NCBI RefSeq assembly: GCF_000316605.1
Contig: NC_019683.1
Location: 4,386,036-4,450,035, forward strand
Length of the DNA stretch: 64,000 nucleotides
DNA from: [Leptolyngbya] sp. PCC 7376
GTDB lineage: Bacteria > Cyanobacteriota > Cyanobacteriia > Cyanobacteriales > MRBY01
Reading direction: 5' to 3'
Position numbers and translations under genes: made by a program. Numbering within the stretch: position 1 is the first letter of the stretch; each line of letters opens with the position of its first letter. The notes under the pieces are model-generated. The model saw only the letters and a list, made by a program, of their open reading frames with translations. It did not search any database and was not told the origin of the DNA. Of this stretch, positions 54,763-64,000 are shown in pieces.

Positions 54763-56112
54763 CTATTCCTCTTCAGTATCTGATTCAATCGCCTCCACTA
54801 CTTCTGTTTCTTCAATAGACTCGTCTTCTTCAATCTCTTCAACAGGTTCAGCTGCTTCAGATTCAATTGTGTCGGTTTCAAGCTTAGTCTCAGGCTCAAA
54901 GTCAGCATCATCTATTTCGTCGATGTCATCTTCGGGAGGTGCCGCCGCTGCTGCCTCAGCCAAAGCTGCCTGCTCGTCTTCATATTTCTGGCTATCTTTA
55001 ATGTCGATTTTCCAACCCGTGAGACGGGCCGCCAAACGAACATTTTGACCTTCTTTACCGATGGCAAGACTCAATTGATTTTCGGGAACAAGAACGATCG
55101 CCTGTCTTTCTTCAGCATCCACTAAAATCACGCCATCAACCCGTGCTGGGCTAAGGGCATTAGAGATATAAGTCGCTGGGTCGGGAGACCAACGGATCAC
55201 ATCGATTTTTTCGCCACGTAGCTCATTAACGACTGCTTGAATACGAGAACCTCTCGCACCAATACATGCGCCGACAGGATCAACATCGCGTTCAACGGTA
55301 TCAACCGCAATCTTAGTTCGAGGCCCGACATAACGAGTTGGAGGATTTGCTTCCCGTGCTACGGCGACAATTCGAACGATTTCCTCTTCAATTTCAGGTA
55401 CTTCGTTGGCAAAAAGATAAACAACGAGGTCTGCTGCCGCCCGAGAAACCACTAATTGAGGGCCACGGTGGGAACCCTCTTTCACTTTCTTCAGATAAAC
55501 CTTAAAGGTTGCATTGGCACGATAGTTATCGTTAGGAAGCTGTTCGCGGCGAGGCAGTTCAGATTCTGTTTCTGGCTGACCAAAGGCGCTGGTGACAGCC
55601 ATGATAATCGAGTGACGTTCGAAGCGAAGCACTCTTGCCTGTAGGACTTCTCCCTCTAGTTCTTGGAATTCTTCCTGAACGAGTTTACGTTGTTGATCTC
55701 GTAATTTTTGGAGAAGAACCTGTTTTGTTTGGATCGCAGCCATCCGACCAAAATCATTTTGTTCTGGCGTGACATCTAGAATTACGGAATCACCCAGTTG
55801 AGCTTCGGTTGCAACTTCTTGCACTTCCACAAGGGCGATTTGGTGGTCGGTATTATCGACTTCTTCCACAATTAATTTTGTCGATAGTACGCGGAAGCCT
55901 TCGTCTTCTAGGTCTAGCTCCACTTCAAAGTTATCGAAGTAATCTTCGGCGAAAGGAACAACTTGGTCGAGGTTTTGGGAACGACGGTAACGTTCGTAGC
56001 CTTTTAATAAGGCTTCGCAGAGAGCATCTTGAACGGCGGATTGGGGAAGGTTATGGCGATCGCTAATTTCAGCAACGAGCGTACCTAAACCAGTGAGACT
56101 AACAAGGGACAT
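54763..56112 (-). CDS. nusA: Transcription termination/antitermination factor NusA
   Basis: NusA binds RNA polymerase and RNA at pauses. The amino-terminal polymerase-binding domain is about 1-130, S1 about 135-200 (VLQARVLRFERHSIIM), KH1 about 230-290 (ELPR..VSRAAADLVVYLFANEVPE) and KH2 about 300-370 (DPVGACIGARGSRIQAVVNEL, VPENQLSLAIGKEGQN). The carboxyl end is a strongly acidic low-complexity tail (about 385-449). This lacks the acidic repeat domains of E. coli NusA, as usual in cyanobacteria. It is between rimP and ylxR. Confidence 0.97.
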   Translation of the reverse strand: MSLVSLTGLGTLVAEISDRHNLPQSAVQDALCEALLKGYERYRRSQNLDQVVPFAEDYFDNFEVELDLEDEGFRVLSTKLIVEEVDNTDHQIALVEVQEVATEAQLGDSVILDVTPEQNDFGRMAAIQTKQVLLQKLRDQQRKLVQEEFQELEGEVLQARVLRFERHSIIMAVTSAFGQPETESELPRREQLPNDNYRANATFKVYLKKVKEGSHRGPQLVVSRAAADLVVYLFANEVPEIEEEIVRIVAVAREANPPTRYVGPRTKIAVDTVERDVDPVGACIGARGSRIQAVVNELRGEKIDVIRWSPDPATYISNALSPARVDGVILVDAEERQAIVLVPENQLSLAIGKEGQNVRLAARLTGWKIDIKDSQKYEDEQAALAEAAAAAPPEDDIDEIDDADFEPETKLETDTIESEAAEPVEEIEEDESIEETEVVEAIESDTEEE

Positions 56113-56197
56113 AGAAATTTAATTTAAATAAAACAGGAAACTAACAATAAAAAATAGAGGGCTTGATTGCTGGGCAATACTCAAGCTGATGTCTGGC

Positions 56198-56668
56198 TTA
56201 TGATGATTTGGTTTGATCGTCTAACTGCACCTTGGCAACGAGTTCTCTTGGGATGGCGATCGCCTTACCTTTTTGAGTTAAACGAATCATGTCGTCATCT
56301 CGCTGTTGCAAATTCCCTCGCCATTCTTTCTTCTCCTTATAAGGCGCGTAGGTCTTAACGATTACCGGAAAACCGCGAAATGCAATAAATTCACGGTCAA
56401 GGCTAAGGGTCCGTGTGGTTCCTGGACTAGACACTTCCAAAACATAAGCGCCCGGAATCAAATTTTGTGATTCAAGGTGGGGATCAAAAGTACGGCTAAA
56501 CTGTTCGCAATCTTCTAAACCCGTATCTCGCTCCAAATTACGGATATCAATTCGGAGTACAGGGGGCTTTTTATTCGTCTGGAAAATGACATCGACAAGT
56601 TCCAAACCTAAGCTCTCAGCGATCGGTTTAGCACAGGCGATAATGTCAGGAATCAGCGGATGAGCCAT
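56198..56668 (-). CDS. rimP: Ribosome maturation factor RimP
   Basis: RimP is needed for 30S subunit assembly. The protein starts MAHPLIPDIIACAKPIAES, has LELVDVIFQTNKKPPVLRI, GLEDCEQFSRTFDPHL and the hallmark YVLEVSSPGTTRTL, then an SH3-like carboxy-terminal part with GNLQQRDDDMIRLT. The open frame extends to 56686, but the ATG at 56668 is the standard start. It is the first gene of rimP-nusA-ylxR-infB. Confidence 0.95.
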   Translation of the reverse strand: MAHPLIPDIIACAKPIAESLGLELVDVIFQTNKKPPVLRIDIRNLERDTGLEDCEQFSRTFDPHLESQNLIPGAYVLEVSSPGTTRTLSLDREFIAFRGFPVIVKTYAPYKEKKEWRGNLQQRDDDMIRLTQKGKAIAIPRELVAKVQLDDQTKSS

Positions 56669-56956
56669 AAAACAATTAGACAACAAAAAAAGCGGGCTAA
56701 ACCCACTTCAATGAACTTTAATCGAGGTGTGATTCGTAAAGCTTGCCGCTTTACTCTAAATTCCATATTATCATCGTCTCGGTAAAATGACCTCATCGCA
56801 GGGGCACAGCTCCTATCCTGCTGATTTTTTATGTGCTTCTCTCTATATTTTTTCGCCATTATTTTGTAGATAACAGTTAAAAATCAACCGCTTCACTGTA
56901 GAATAGTAGACTGTAAATTTTTGAAACCAATTGTCTATTTGGGTTCGGAGGCTTCA

Positions 56957-57259
56957 TTGGCAGAAAGATTTCTCTTAAAAGTTCTTTGGTTAGATAAAGA
57001 TGTGGCGATCGCCGTTGATCAGGTCGTTGGAAAAGGCACAAGTCCTTTGACTGCATATTTTTTCTGGCCCCGTAACGATGCTTGGCAACAGCTTAAAGAC
57101 GAGATGGAAGCAAAGCATTGGATTTCTGAATCAGAGCGCATTGACGTCCTGAACCAAGCAACAGAAGTTATTAACTACTGGCAAGAAAACGGTAAAAAGA
57201 CAAGTATGGCGGAAGCTCAGGCAAAATTCCCTGAAGTCGCATTTAGTGGCAGCAACTAG
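56957..57259 (+). CDS. Plastid-type small ribosomal protein PSRP-3/Ycf65
   Basis: The protein is [20 protein letters not shown] followed by [19 protein letters not shown] and [12 protein letters not shown], the exact layout of PSRP-3 (Ycf65), a small-subunit ribosomal protein of cyanobacteria and chloroplasts. The open frame can start at a TTG at 56921, but the TTG at 56957 has GGAGG five bases upstream and gives the family's usual amino terminus. It is divergent from rimP and convergent with atpC. Length is about 100 residues. Confidence 0.9.
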   Translation: MAERFLLKVLWLDKDVAIAVDQVVGKGTSPLTAYFFWPRNDAWQQLKDEMEAKHWISESERIDVLNQATEVINYWQENGKKTSMAEAQAKFPEVAFSGSN

Positions 57260-57438
57260 ATTGACTCAAACTATTTATTTTATTTTGTCTTGTAAAGCAT
57301 AAAAACTATTAGATTAGCGATTATCACTTTGTTTGACGTAAATATAATTGGTATTGAAATCGATTAAATTTTATTTGTAGTTGGGCGTTAGCTCGCCTAC
57401 TCTGTTAACTAAAAACTTACTTGTGATTAAACGAAAAA

Positions 57439-57466
57439 AAGGTAGCCTCATCGGCTGCCTTTTTGG
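57439..57466. terminator. Terminator between PSRP-3 and atpC
   Basis: AAAAAAAGGTAGCC / GGCTGCCTTTTT forms a 7-bp stem with one G-U pair and a short loop. Runs of A before and T after suit both directions, so it can end both the forward PSRP-3 transcript and the reverse atpC transcript. Confidence 0.75.
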
Positions 57467-57523
57467 TTTATTGATATTCTTTGAACTTCTTTTGAAGTGT
57501 TAAAGATTCACTGATTTTCAGAA

Positions 57524-57928
57524 TTAAGCCATACCACCTGCGGCCATGAAAAGTGCCCGAGCACGCTTAAATTCCTGGCGAGCATCAAAATAATCTTTCC
57601 CCGCTTCGCTGCTCATCCCTTCAAACTTGGATTGAGCTGCGTTAAAAGCTTGGCGAGCCTCTTCCAAATTAATATCAGAAGCCTTAGTTGCTGCGTTAAC
57701 GAGAACTTTCACTTCATTCTCTTCAACTTCTGCAAAGCCATCGGTAATGGCAATGTTTTCCCAGCCGTTGATGCGTACTCGCAAAACACCTGTTTCTAGG
57801 GCTGTTAATAGGGGAGCATGTCCAGATAAAATACCGACTAGACCAGAACTGCTGGGCAGAATGACCTCTTCTACACTGTCATCCAAAACCGTTTGGTCTG
57901 GCGTGATCACTCGTACTTTTAAAGCCAT
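57524..57928 (-). CDS. atpC: ATP synthase epsilon subunit
   Basis: The epsilon subunit links the F1 rotor with the c-ring and regulates ATP hydrolysis. The amino-terminal beta sandwich is seen as [41 protein letters not shown] and GVLRVRING; the two carboxy-terminal helices follow ([17 protein letters not shown]). It lies 101 bp after atpD, the normal cyanobacterial pair (called atpB-atpE in plastid naming). Confidence 0.97.
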   Translation of the reverse strand: MALKVRVITPDQTVLDDSVEEVILPSSSGLVGILSGHAPLLTALETGVLRVRINGWENIAITDGFAEVEENEVKVLVNAATKASDINLEEARQAFNAAQSKFEGMSSEAGKDYFDARQEFKRARALFMAAGGMA

Positions 57929-57960
57929 TAGTTTAAAAATTTAATTCAAATAATAGGACG

Positions 57961-58010
57961 ACTTTTGTGTAAAAGGTCAGCACTCCGTTTTACACAAAAG
58001 TACTGACCTT
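57961..58010. promoter_or_regulatory. Interleaved inverted repeats between atpD and atpC
   Basis: Arm X ACTTTTGTGTAAAA (57961-57974) has a perfect complement at 57988-58001, and arm Y AAGGTCAG (57973-57980) has a perfect complement CTGACCTT at 58003-58010. The order X-Y-X'-Y' means the two hairpins cannot form as ordinary nested stems. They are either alternatives or the two stems of a pseudoknot in the atpD-atpC transcript. Confidence 0.7.
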
Positions 58011-58029
58011 AAACTTAGCAATCTAGCGA

Positions 58030-59502
<1,473 letters not shown>

Positions 59503-59636
59503 TTACTAAGCCGAAACGGTGTCTCGGTGACCGAAGTCTTAACCTAATGTAAAATTTTGCCATATTCAGAGTACCATTTCTTGGACTTCTGTAAAGCAGT
59601 TTGAAGCAGGTGCTTTTAGCGCTATGCAGGAAGGGT

Positions 59637-60380
59637 TTAAACGTCGCTTAGGGGTGATTGTTTTGGAACGCCGATTGCTCTGGGAAGGTACTGATCGGTC
59701 GGTTCAATTTTCCGGATGTAAAGGCAAGTCCGTTGGCTCTGGGTCAAGGGAGTAATGAATTGCTCGGTTCGTTCAAGGAAGCCACCACATTGGGCGATCG
59801 CCGGGATTAGTTTTTCTGTTTCACTTTCTGACCATTGCCCTCGATAAAGAATAGCTAGTCCGTCTATTTTTAAGAGAGGCAGGGTGTATTCAACACAGAT
59901 GGCAGCTTTGGCGACAGCTCTAATCGTGACGAGATCAAATTGAGCGCGATACGCTGGGTTCTGGCCAACGGCTTCGGCACGGTCGGCGATTCCGACTGTA
60001 TTTAGAGCGAGGGTCTCGCTGAGTTCGTTGAGGAAGGCAATTTTTTTGCGCGTGGAATCTAATAATGTGATCTGCCACTCTGGGTAGGCGATCGCCAAAG
60101 GGAGTCCGGGAAAACCACCGCCAGTGCCTATATCAATTAGTTTTCCAGTATTGGGTAAGTCAGAAAAGATGGGGTTTAAGGCAACAAAAGAGTCCCATAG
60201 ATGCTTTTCCCAAAAATCTTCTAATGTCGTGATGCGAGTGAGATTAAGCTTCTGATTGCCTGCGCAAATCCCGTCATATAAATCTGTGAGTTTATTGAGC
60301 TGGTTGGCTTCGGGTTGCCACGCTAAGGTGCTTCTATGCAACTCAAATAGTGACTTGAACTGGGTGCAAACATCGCTCAT
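59637..60380 (-). CDS. rsmG: 16S rRNA (guanine-527-N7)-methyltransferase
   Basis: RsmG (GidB) methylates G527 of 16S rRNA. Class I methyltransferase motifs are visible: KLIDIGTGGGFPGLPLAIAYP (motif I) and ITLLDSTRKKIAFLNEL, then FDLVTIRAVAKAAICVEYTL. The amino-terminal part LYDGICAGNQKLNLTRIT and DSFVAL is family-specific. Its length of 247 residues is normal. It appears monocistronic. Confidence 0.95.
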   Translation of the reverse strand: MSDVCTQFKSLFELHRSTLAWQPEANQLNKLTDLYDGICAGNQKLNLTRITTLEDFWEKHLWDSFVALNPIFSDLPNTGKLIDIGTGGGFPGLPLAIAYPEWQITLLDSTRKKIAFLNELSETLALNTVGIADRAEAVGQNPAYRAQFDLVTIRAVAKAAICVEYTLPLLKIDGLAILYRGQWSESETEKLIPAIAQCGGFLERTEQFITPLTQSQRTCLYIRKIEPTDQYLPRAIGVPKQSPLSDV

Positions 60381-60588
60381 CTGATTCTATTTTCGAACTC
60401 TCTATCGCTAAATTTTGGTAGCAGTTATGCCTCATTTCCAGTAAACCATAGGGATGAAGCTGGGGCGATCGCCTAACCCTCAGAAAGAAAATCACTCCCC
60501 AAGAGCTCCTAATGAATAGGGATGAGTCTCGGGAAGTGAGGATTATGTTTGGTGTGAGATGTAGAGAATTGAAATTAGTTGAGATGCC

Positions 60589-61080
60589 TTAGCGGTTACC
60601 AAAGAAGCCACCACGTTGTTTCTGCTTTCCAGCAATAAAATCAACCATCTCTTGGCGTTGGGAAACCGTCAAAATATCACGGATATCCATCATCTGTGCA
60701 AATTTAAGATCTGCCATTTCGTTGCGGAGAGAACTGTTCGCATTGTATTGGGATTCCAATTGGCTACGGCTTGCATTGCTTTGGGCGAGGCTTTTCATTT
60801 CTTCTTGGGCCGCACGAATCTCAGACATGAGATTCGTCATTTGAGGGCGATATTGCTCACGAATTGCCTGGATCTGCTGTTTTTGGGTACTGGAAAGATC
60901 TAATTTACTGAGCAACTCTCCCTGATTTTTTTTGAAGTTATCTTCGAAACGATTAGCAAGGATGTACTCGCTCGATTCTAAAGAGCTCAAAGATGTATCA
61001 GAAGCTTGGGCGATCACCGGACTGACCGTTGCGAAAGAGAGAGCCATAGCACCAGCAAGAAGTAAGGACTGTTTCAACAT
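60589..61080 (-). CDS. Spy/CpxP-like periplasmic protein
   Basis: After a signal peptide (MLKQSLLLAGAMALSFATVS, cleavage likely after VIAQA) the mature part is all helical, with LSSTQKQQIQAIREQYRPQM and MAQMMDIRDILTVSQRQEMV-like repeats that match the LTxxQ motif of Spy/CpxP chaperones. These proteins hold unfolded or metal-stressed envelope proteins. The frame extends to 61116, but the ATG at 61080 gives a clean signal peptide. It is third in the sigma factor operon, which suits an envelope-stress output. Confidence 0.8.
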   Translation of the reverse strand: MLKQSLLLAGAMALSFATVSPVIAQASDTSLSSLESSEYILANRFEDNFKKNQGELLSKLDLSSTQKQQIQAIREQYRPQMTNLMSEIRAAQEEMKSLAQSNASRSQLESQYNANSSLRNEMADLKFAQMMDIRDILTVSQRQEMVDFIAGKQKQRGGFFGNR

Positions 61081-61205
61081 GAGTATTCTCCGGAAGTGAA
61101 GGGTAATTAGGTACAAAAATTGAGTAGGAAGCAGTAGATACAGACAGATCTATCCTGTGCAATGGCGATCCGTTACCAAAGTCGTTGCGTCAATTCGTCA
61201 AAAAT

Positions 61206-61610
61206 TCAGGGAGAGTACATTAGCTCTGAGTAGCCGAAATAACTGTCTGAAGACTCCGACTCCATGAGCGGTTCACTCCAAGTGCTCTCTAGATAAGCTT
61301 CTAAATTTTCTTCTGGGTTTATATCCGGTTGGATTGCCGTAATCACGGGTGGTACGAGATCATAATCAGCGATACCCGGCGACAGTAAATATGATTGGTA
61401 GCGACCCCAAGTGATAGTCATACCAGCAGCGATCGCCGTCGGAATCAACCAAACCACCTTTGATTTTTTCCGTGATCGCGGCTGTGAAATTGGAGCTTGG
61501 TCAGCAATCAGCGCCATTAGAGACTCCTCAGCATCGGCGGGAGCCGGAGGAGGTAAAGGCTCATGCTGTTTCAGAAAATTAATTAAAGACTCGTCATGGT
61601 TGGATTTCAT
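61206..61610 (-). CDS. Putative anti-sigma factor, membrane protein
   Basis: The 134-residue protein has a soluble amino-terminal arm (about 1-45, with SLINFLKQHEPLPPPAPAD), one membrane segment (VVWLIPTAIAAGMTITWG, about 48-66) and an extracytoplasmic end. Its start overlaps the stop of the sigma factor gene by four bases (ATGA), the usual layout of ECF sigma/anti-sigma pairs. No zinc-binding HxxxCxxC motif is present, so it is not a ZAS-type anti-sigma factor. The role is inferred from context. Confidence 0.7.
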   Translation of the reverse strand: MKSNHDESLINFLKQHEPLPPPAPADAEESLMALIADQAPISQPRSRKKSKVVWLIPTAIAAGMTITWGRYQSYLLSPGIADYDLVPPVITAIQPDINPEENLEAYLESTWSEPLMESESSDSYFGYSELMYSP

Positions 61611-62185
61611 AATTGAACTCCTTGTGATTCGAGAAACTGACGTAGCGATCGCCGGGCATGATGAAGGCGTGACTTTACCGTACCCACTGGCACCGTCAAA
61701 ATTTCAGCCACATCTTTTTGAGGCAAATCTTTGAGATCATGAAGCACCAAAACAGCTCGTTGATCCAAACTGAGAGTCTGTAAACCCTGCTGGACAACAT
61801 CTTTGTAATGGAGAGAAGTTAATCCCCCTGACTGAGGAGCAGTCAATTGGGCTGAAGATTCTGAGAGTCCATCCAGAGAAGTGGTTTGTCGCTTCGCAAA
61901 ACGTCGCCGTTGATCCGTCGCCACATTCCAACAAATCCGATAAAGCCAAGTTGCAAAATATTCGGGATTTCTCAACTTGGGTAAACCTTGCCAGACCTTC
62001 AGAAATACCTCCTGTACTAGATCGTCTAAAACTGTTTTGCCACAAAGCTGATAAAGCGTAGATCGCACCTTCTGCTGGTAACGCCGATACAACATCTGAA
62101 AACTTTGGCGATCGCCATTACGGCAATATTCCACCAAGATCTCATCTGAAACCGACGCTAACTGTGCCGCAGATAAACTGGACAT
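61607..62185 (-). CDS. ECF (group 4) RNA polymerase sigma factor
   Basis: Sigma region 2 is seen in RQSFQMLYRRYQQKVRSTLY, DDLVQEVFLKVWQGLPKLR and WLYRICWNVATDQRRR, and region 4 in LSLDQRAVLVLHDLKDLPQK, DVAEILTVPVGTVKSRLHHA. The length of about 190 residues, without region 1 or 3, is typical of ECF sigma factors. The ATG at 62185 (MSSLSAAQLAS) is better than the frame's start at 62209. It precedes the anti-sigma gene and the Spy-like gene, and it is divergent from tRNA-Asn. Confidence 0.92.
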   Translation of the reverse strand: MSSLSAAQLASVSDEILVEYCRNGDRQSFQMLYRRYQQKVRSTLYQLCGKTVLDDLVQEVFLKVWQGLPKLRNPEYFATWLYRICWNVATDQRRRFAKRQTTSLDGLSESSAQLTAPQSGGLTSLHYKDVVQQGLQTLSLDQRAVLVLHDLKDLPQKDVAEILTVPVGTVKSRLHHARRSLRQFLESQGVQL

Positions 62186-62293
62186 TATGTACTCCGAACG
62201 CTCAACCATTGCACGCCTCTTTAGACAAAGCCCAGATCAAAAAGGTTCAAAAGCGCCAAAAACATCCCTTTAAAAGTTTTTTCTGGAAATATC

Positions 62294-62322
62294 TTGCCAA
62301 AATGGAAAAGTATGGTTATGAT
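62294..62322 (+). promoter_or_regulatory. Strong sigma-70-type promoter for tRNA-Asn
   Basis: TTGCCA (62294-62299) and TATGAT (62317-62322) are spaced by 17 bp, close to consensus. Transcription would start near 62329, about 36 bp before the tRNA. Confidence 0.7.
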
Positions 62323-62364
62323 GGTTAACCGTTGGAGTTAAGCGTCAACTTCAACGACCCACTA

Positions 62365-62436
62365 TCCTCAGTAGCTCAGTGGTAGAGCGGTCGACTGTTA
62401 ATCGATTGGTCGCAAGTTCGAATCTTGCCTGGGGAG
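62365..62436 (+). tRNA. tRNA-Asn (GTT)
   Basis: A complete 72-base cloverleaf: acceptor arms TCCTCAG and CTGGGGA pair with one G-U, the D arm has GCTCAGTGGTAGAGC, the anticodon arm has GACTGTTAATC with anticodon GTT, and the T arm has GCAAGTTCGAATCTTGC. The discriminator base is G. CCA is not encoded. The 3' part (62391-62436) is repeated at 63283-63328. Confidence 0.95.
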
Positions 62437-62600
62437 TATAGAAAAAAGAATAAGTACAAGCACATATAGCTTGGAGTTATGAGGTTGGATGGTTAATCCT
62501 GTTGTTATGGTGAGCACAACATGATGCTCTACTACTGGCCCTTTACACATTGACTTAAGATGTTAAGCCAGAATTATTCTCTAATGCGGGTATTGAAGAT

Positions 62601-63257
62601 ATGTGGCCGTCTTGTATTAACCAACTTAATCCCTTTCCCTATGAACTGAAGAGAGAAACTCCAAAGTTTTTAAAAATGGCTTTCCATGCCACTGAGATTG
62701 TGGATGACGCTGCAATATTTATTCCTGTCCGCCCTATCAAACTATTAGGTAAATGTAGTACCGCAAGATATCTTGATTGTCCTAATATCCCTGACGGTCA
62801 TGTTGATCTGGCCTATGACTATCAAGAAGGTAGAGGAAATCCTGATAACTATCACATAGGGCAATATTACTGGTTCGATTTCGATATTCTAGATTCCAAC
62901 ATGAATACATTGCTTGAACTACGTATGGTATTCAATGAGGGTGACGGCGATTGTAATGATGGTTTGTGGGGAGCAGTATGGGAACGAAATACAGAGTCTA
63001 AAATTGCAGATATTTTAAGCAAAAGTGACACTGCAATCATCACGGCACAGCCTACGCTCTTAACTGTCGAAGATCAGCTCCAAGACATCATTATTCCCTC
63101 AAATTCTGATTTTGGTGAAGACAATGATCCACTTGTATGCCCTGATATCGAATTCTCAAATAATTTAAAAATCGAAGAGATTATTGGAATGGCTATAAGG
63201 TGGTGTTGTGTATTTGCCTATGATTGGAATTACAGCGAAAAAGGCTATGACTCCTAA
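62601..63257 (+). CDS. Orphan protein in the tRNA-flanked mini-island
   Basis: The 218-residue protein shows no known motif. It is acidic, mixed alpha/beta by pattern, with a Cys-containing segment (LGKCSTARYLDCPN) and a central HIGQYYWFDFDILD stretch. It begins at an ATG at 62601. The gene is AT-rich, lacks HIP1 sites and lies alone between tRNA-Asn and the copied tRNA end, so it was probably brought in by an integration event. Function is unknown. Confidence 0.6.
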   Translation: MWPSCINQLNPFPYELKRETPKFLKMAFHATEIVDDAAIFIPVRPIKLLGKCSTARYLDCPNIPDGHVDLAYDYQEGRGNPDNYHIGQYYWFDFDILDSNMNTLLELRMVFNEGDGDCNDGLWGAVWERNTESKIADILSKSDTAIITAQPTLLTVEDQLQDIIIPSNSDFGEDNDPLVCPDIEFSNNLKIEEIIGMAIRWCCVFAYDWNYSEKGYDS

Positions 63258-63282
63258 GAACATTCCTATCTCGCTGGAGTAC

Positions 63283-63328
63283 TTGACTGTTAATCGATTG
63301 GCCGCAAGTTTGAATCTTGCCTAGGGAA
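63283..63328 (+). repeat. Copy of the tRNA-Asn 3' part (attachment-site-like)
   Basis: This 46-bp segment matches 62391-62436 with five differences and covers the anticodon arm, variable loop, T arm and 3' acceptor strand. There is no 5' half, so no tRNA can form. It is in the same orientation as the intact tRNA, the pattern left by a site-specific element inserted at the 3' end of the tRNA gene. Confidence 0.85.
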
Positions 63329-63456
63329 TTTTAGTTTTAAATAGAGTCTGATTGAAAAAAAACCTAAAGAGTTTTAAATCGTTTCAGAATTTTAAACGGT
63401 TCGTTCTTTGGTGCTTGATGCAAGTTACAAGGGAATTGATGTAACTGACATTTTTT

Positions 63457-64000
63457 GTGCGACGCATTTTTTCCTCTGGCCGAAAGCTATGGCAACGTTC
63501 TCCTCTCCCAGTAAAAGTTTTGGGAGTGATGGGGGCGATCGCCTTATCTATTCGCATCACTCCCTATCTAATCCCCATTCGTGCCGAAGATATTGCCCAG
63601 AAGGATCAAGCATTTACCTTCTATGATCGCCATGGATTAAGGCTTGGAACGGTGCTCAGCGAAACCCAAGAAGAAACGTCCGTTGTCAGCCTCGACGAAA
63701 TATCGCCTCACTTTAAACAGGCCATTCTCTCAGCGGAAGATAAAAATTTTTACGAGCATGGTGCGCTGGATTTAAAGGCGATCGCCCGTGCGATTGGACA
63801 GGCAGCCAAATATCGCAAAATTGTCAGTGGTGCCTCAACTGTAACCATGCAGTTATCGCGCATGCTGCACCCGAATCCCTGGACGATTCCCGCGAAGATG
63901 CAGGAAATTTGGTTGTCTTGGCGGCTGATGGCGGGGATGACCCACGATGAAATTTTGGCAGCCTACATTAATCGGCTACCTATGGGCGGCAATATTTATG
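63457..64000 (+). CDS. Penicillin-binding protein 1C-type, N-terminal part (cut by window edge)
   Basis: The frame opens after a TAA at 63442 and can start at the GTG at 63457 (VRRIFSSGRKLWQR). A membrane segment follows (VKVLGVMGAIALSIRITPYL). The transglycosylase domain shows FKQAILSAEDKNFYEHGALD, IVSGASTVTMQLSRML (the EDxxFxxH and GxSTxTMQLxRxL motifs) and EILAAYINRLPMGGN. The catalytic Glu is in SAEDKNF. This matches the transglycosylase half of class A PBPs of the PBP1C sort, which polymerise glycan strands; the transpeptidase part lies beyond the window. Confidence 0.87.
   Translation, partial: MRRIFSSGRKLWQRSPLPVKVLGVMGAIALSIRITPYLIPIRAEDIAQKDQAFTFYDRHGLRLGTVLSETQEETSVVSLDEISPHFKQAILSAEDKNFYEHGALDLKAIARAIGQAAKYRKIVSGASTVTMQLSRMLHPNPWTIPAKMQEIWLSWRLMAGMTHDEILAAYINRLPMGGNIY

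Noticed and set aside
60480-60540. Possible terminator between the Spy-like gene and rsmG
   Set aside because: The CACTCCC/GGGAAGTG arms pair imperfectly around a long loop and there is no T run.
63283-63328. Second tRNA-Asn gene
   Set aside because: Only the 3' part is present and its acceptor strand has no partner; it is a repeat, not a tRNA.

Overview
The window is a chromosome segment of a cyanobacterium. The evidence is the dense HIP1 octamer (GCGATCGC and one-base variants), petN, a plastid-type ribosomal protein (PSRP-3/Ycf65), a BicA-like SulP transporter, the DUF3038/DUF4335 pair, a cystine-lyase of the C-DES type, and the atpD-atpC (beta-epsilon) unit. Protein flavour and base composition suggest a marine or brackish relative of Synechococcus PCC 7002 / Leptolyngbya PCC 7376; that placement comes from memory and was not tested by any search.

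Layout. 1-5.5 kb: an edge membrane protein, a SpoIIE/PP2C phosphatase, a glycosyltransferase, an Old Yellow Enzyme reductase behind a putative operator, and a fibrillin-like protein. 5.6-9.4 kb: a LuxR regulator, a two-domain rhodanese, and a multicopper oxidase/DUF411 pair behind a mer-like promoter. 9.4-12.7 kb: GatD, a membrane protein and C-DES. 12.8-16.5 kb: an AT-rich, HIP1-free island with a two-gene unit (a ribbon-helix-helix-like protein, then a PIN-like domain fused to the complete regulatory half of RelA/SpoT), small orphan genes and transposase debris. 16.5-23.7 kb: DUF3038/DUF4335, two methyltransferases, a GNAT, an HXXEE protein and an HtrA-type protease. 24.5-34 kb: BicA-like transporter, P2-type ATPase, a Roco (LRR-Roc-COR) protein and a hydrolase. 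34-49.2 kb: mobile and accessory region with an IS630 element that splits a small membrane-protein gene, proS, a DUF262 (GmrSD-like) protein, two SET-domain proteins, a sulfotransferase-like protein, a kinase-TPR protein and two decayed IS982 copies. 49.2-62.2 kb: core genes deoC-recO, petN, rimP-nusA-ylxR-infB, PSRP-3, atpD-atpC, rsmG and an ECF sigma/anti-sigma/Spy-like operon. 62.3-64 kb: tRNA-Asn, a mini-island ending in a copy of the tRNA 3' part, and the start of a PBP1C-type protein.

Two signals stand out. First, the two-gene unit at 12802-14723: a PIN-like domain replaces the (p)ppGpp hydrolase and synthetase domains of an RSH protein, while TGS, helical, zinc-finger (CC-H-C) and ACT domains are kept, so it could be a tRNA- or ribosome-sensing effector. 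Second, three separate places show a host gene 3' end repeated in direct orientation on the far side of a short cassette (fibrillin-like gene, proS, tRNA-Asn), as expected for small elements that insert at gene 3' ends; no recombinase is visible in any of them.
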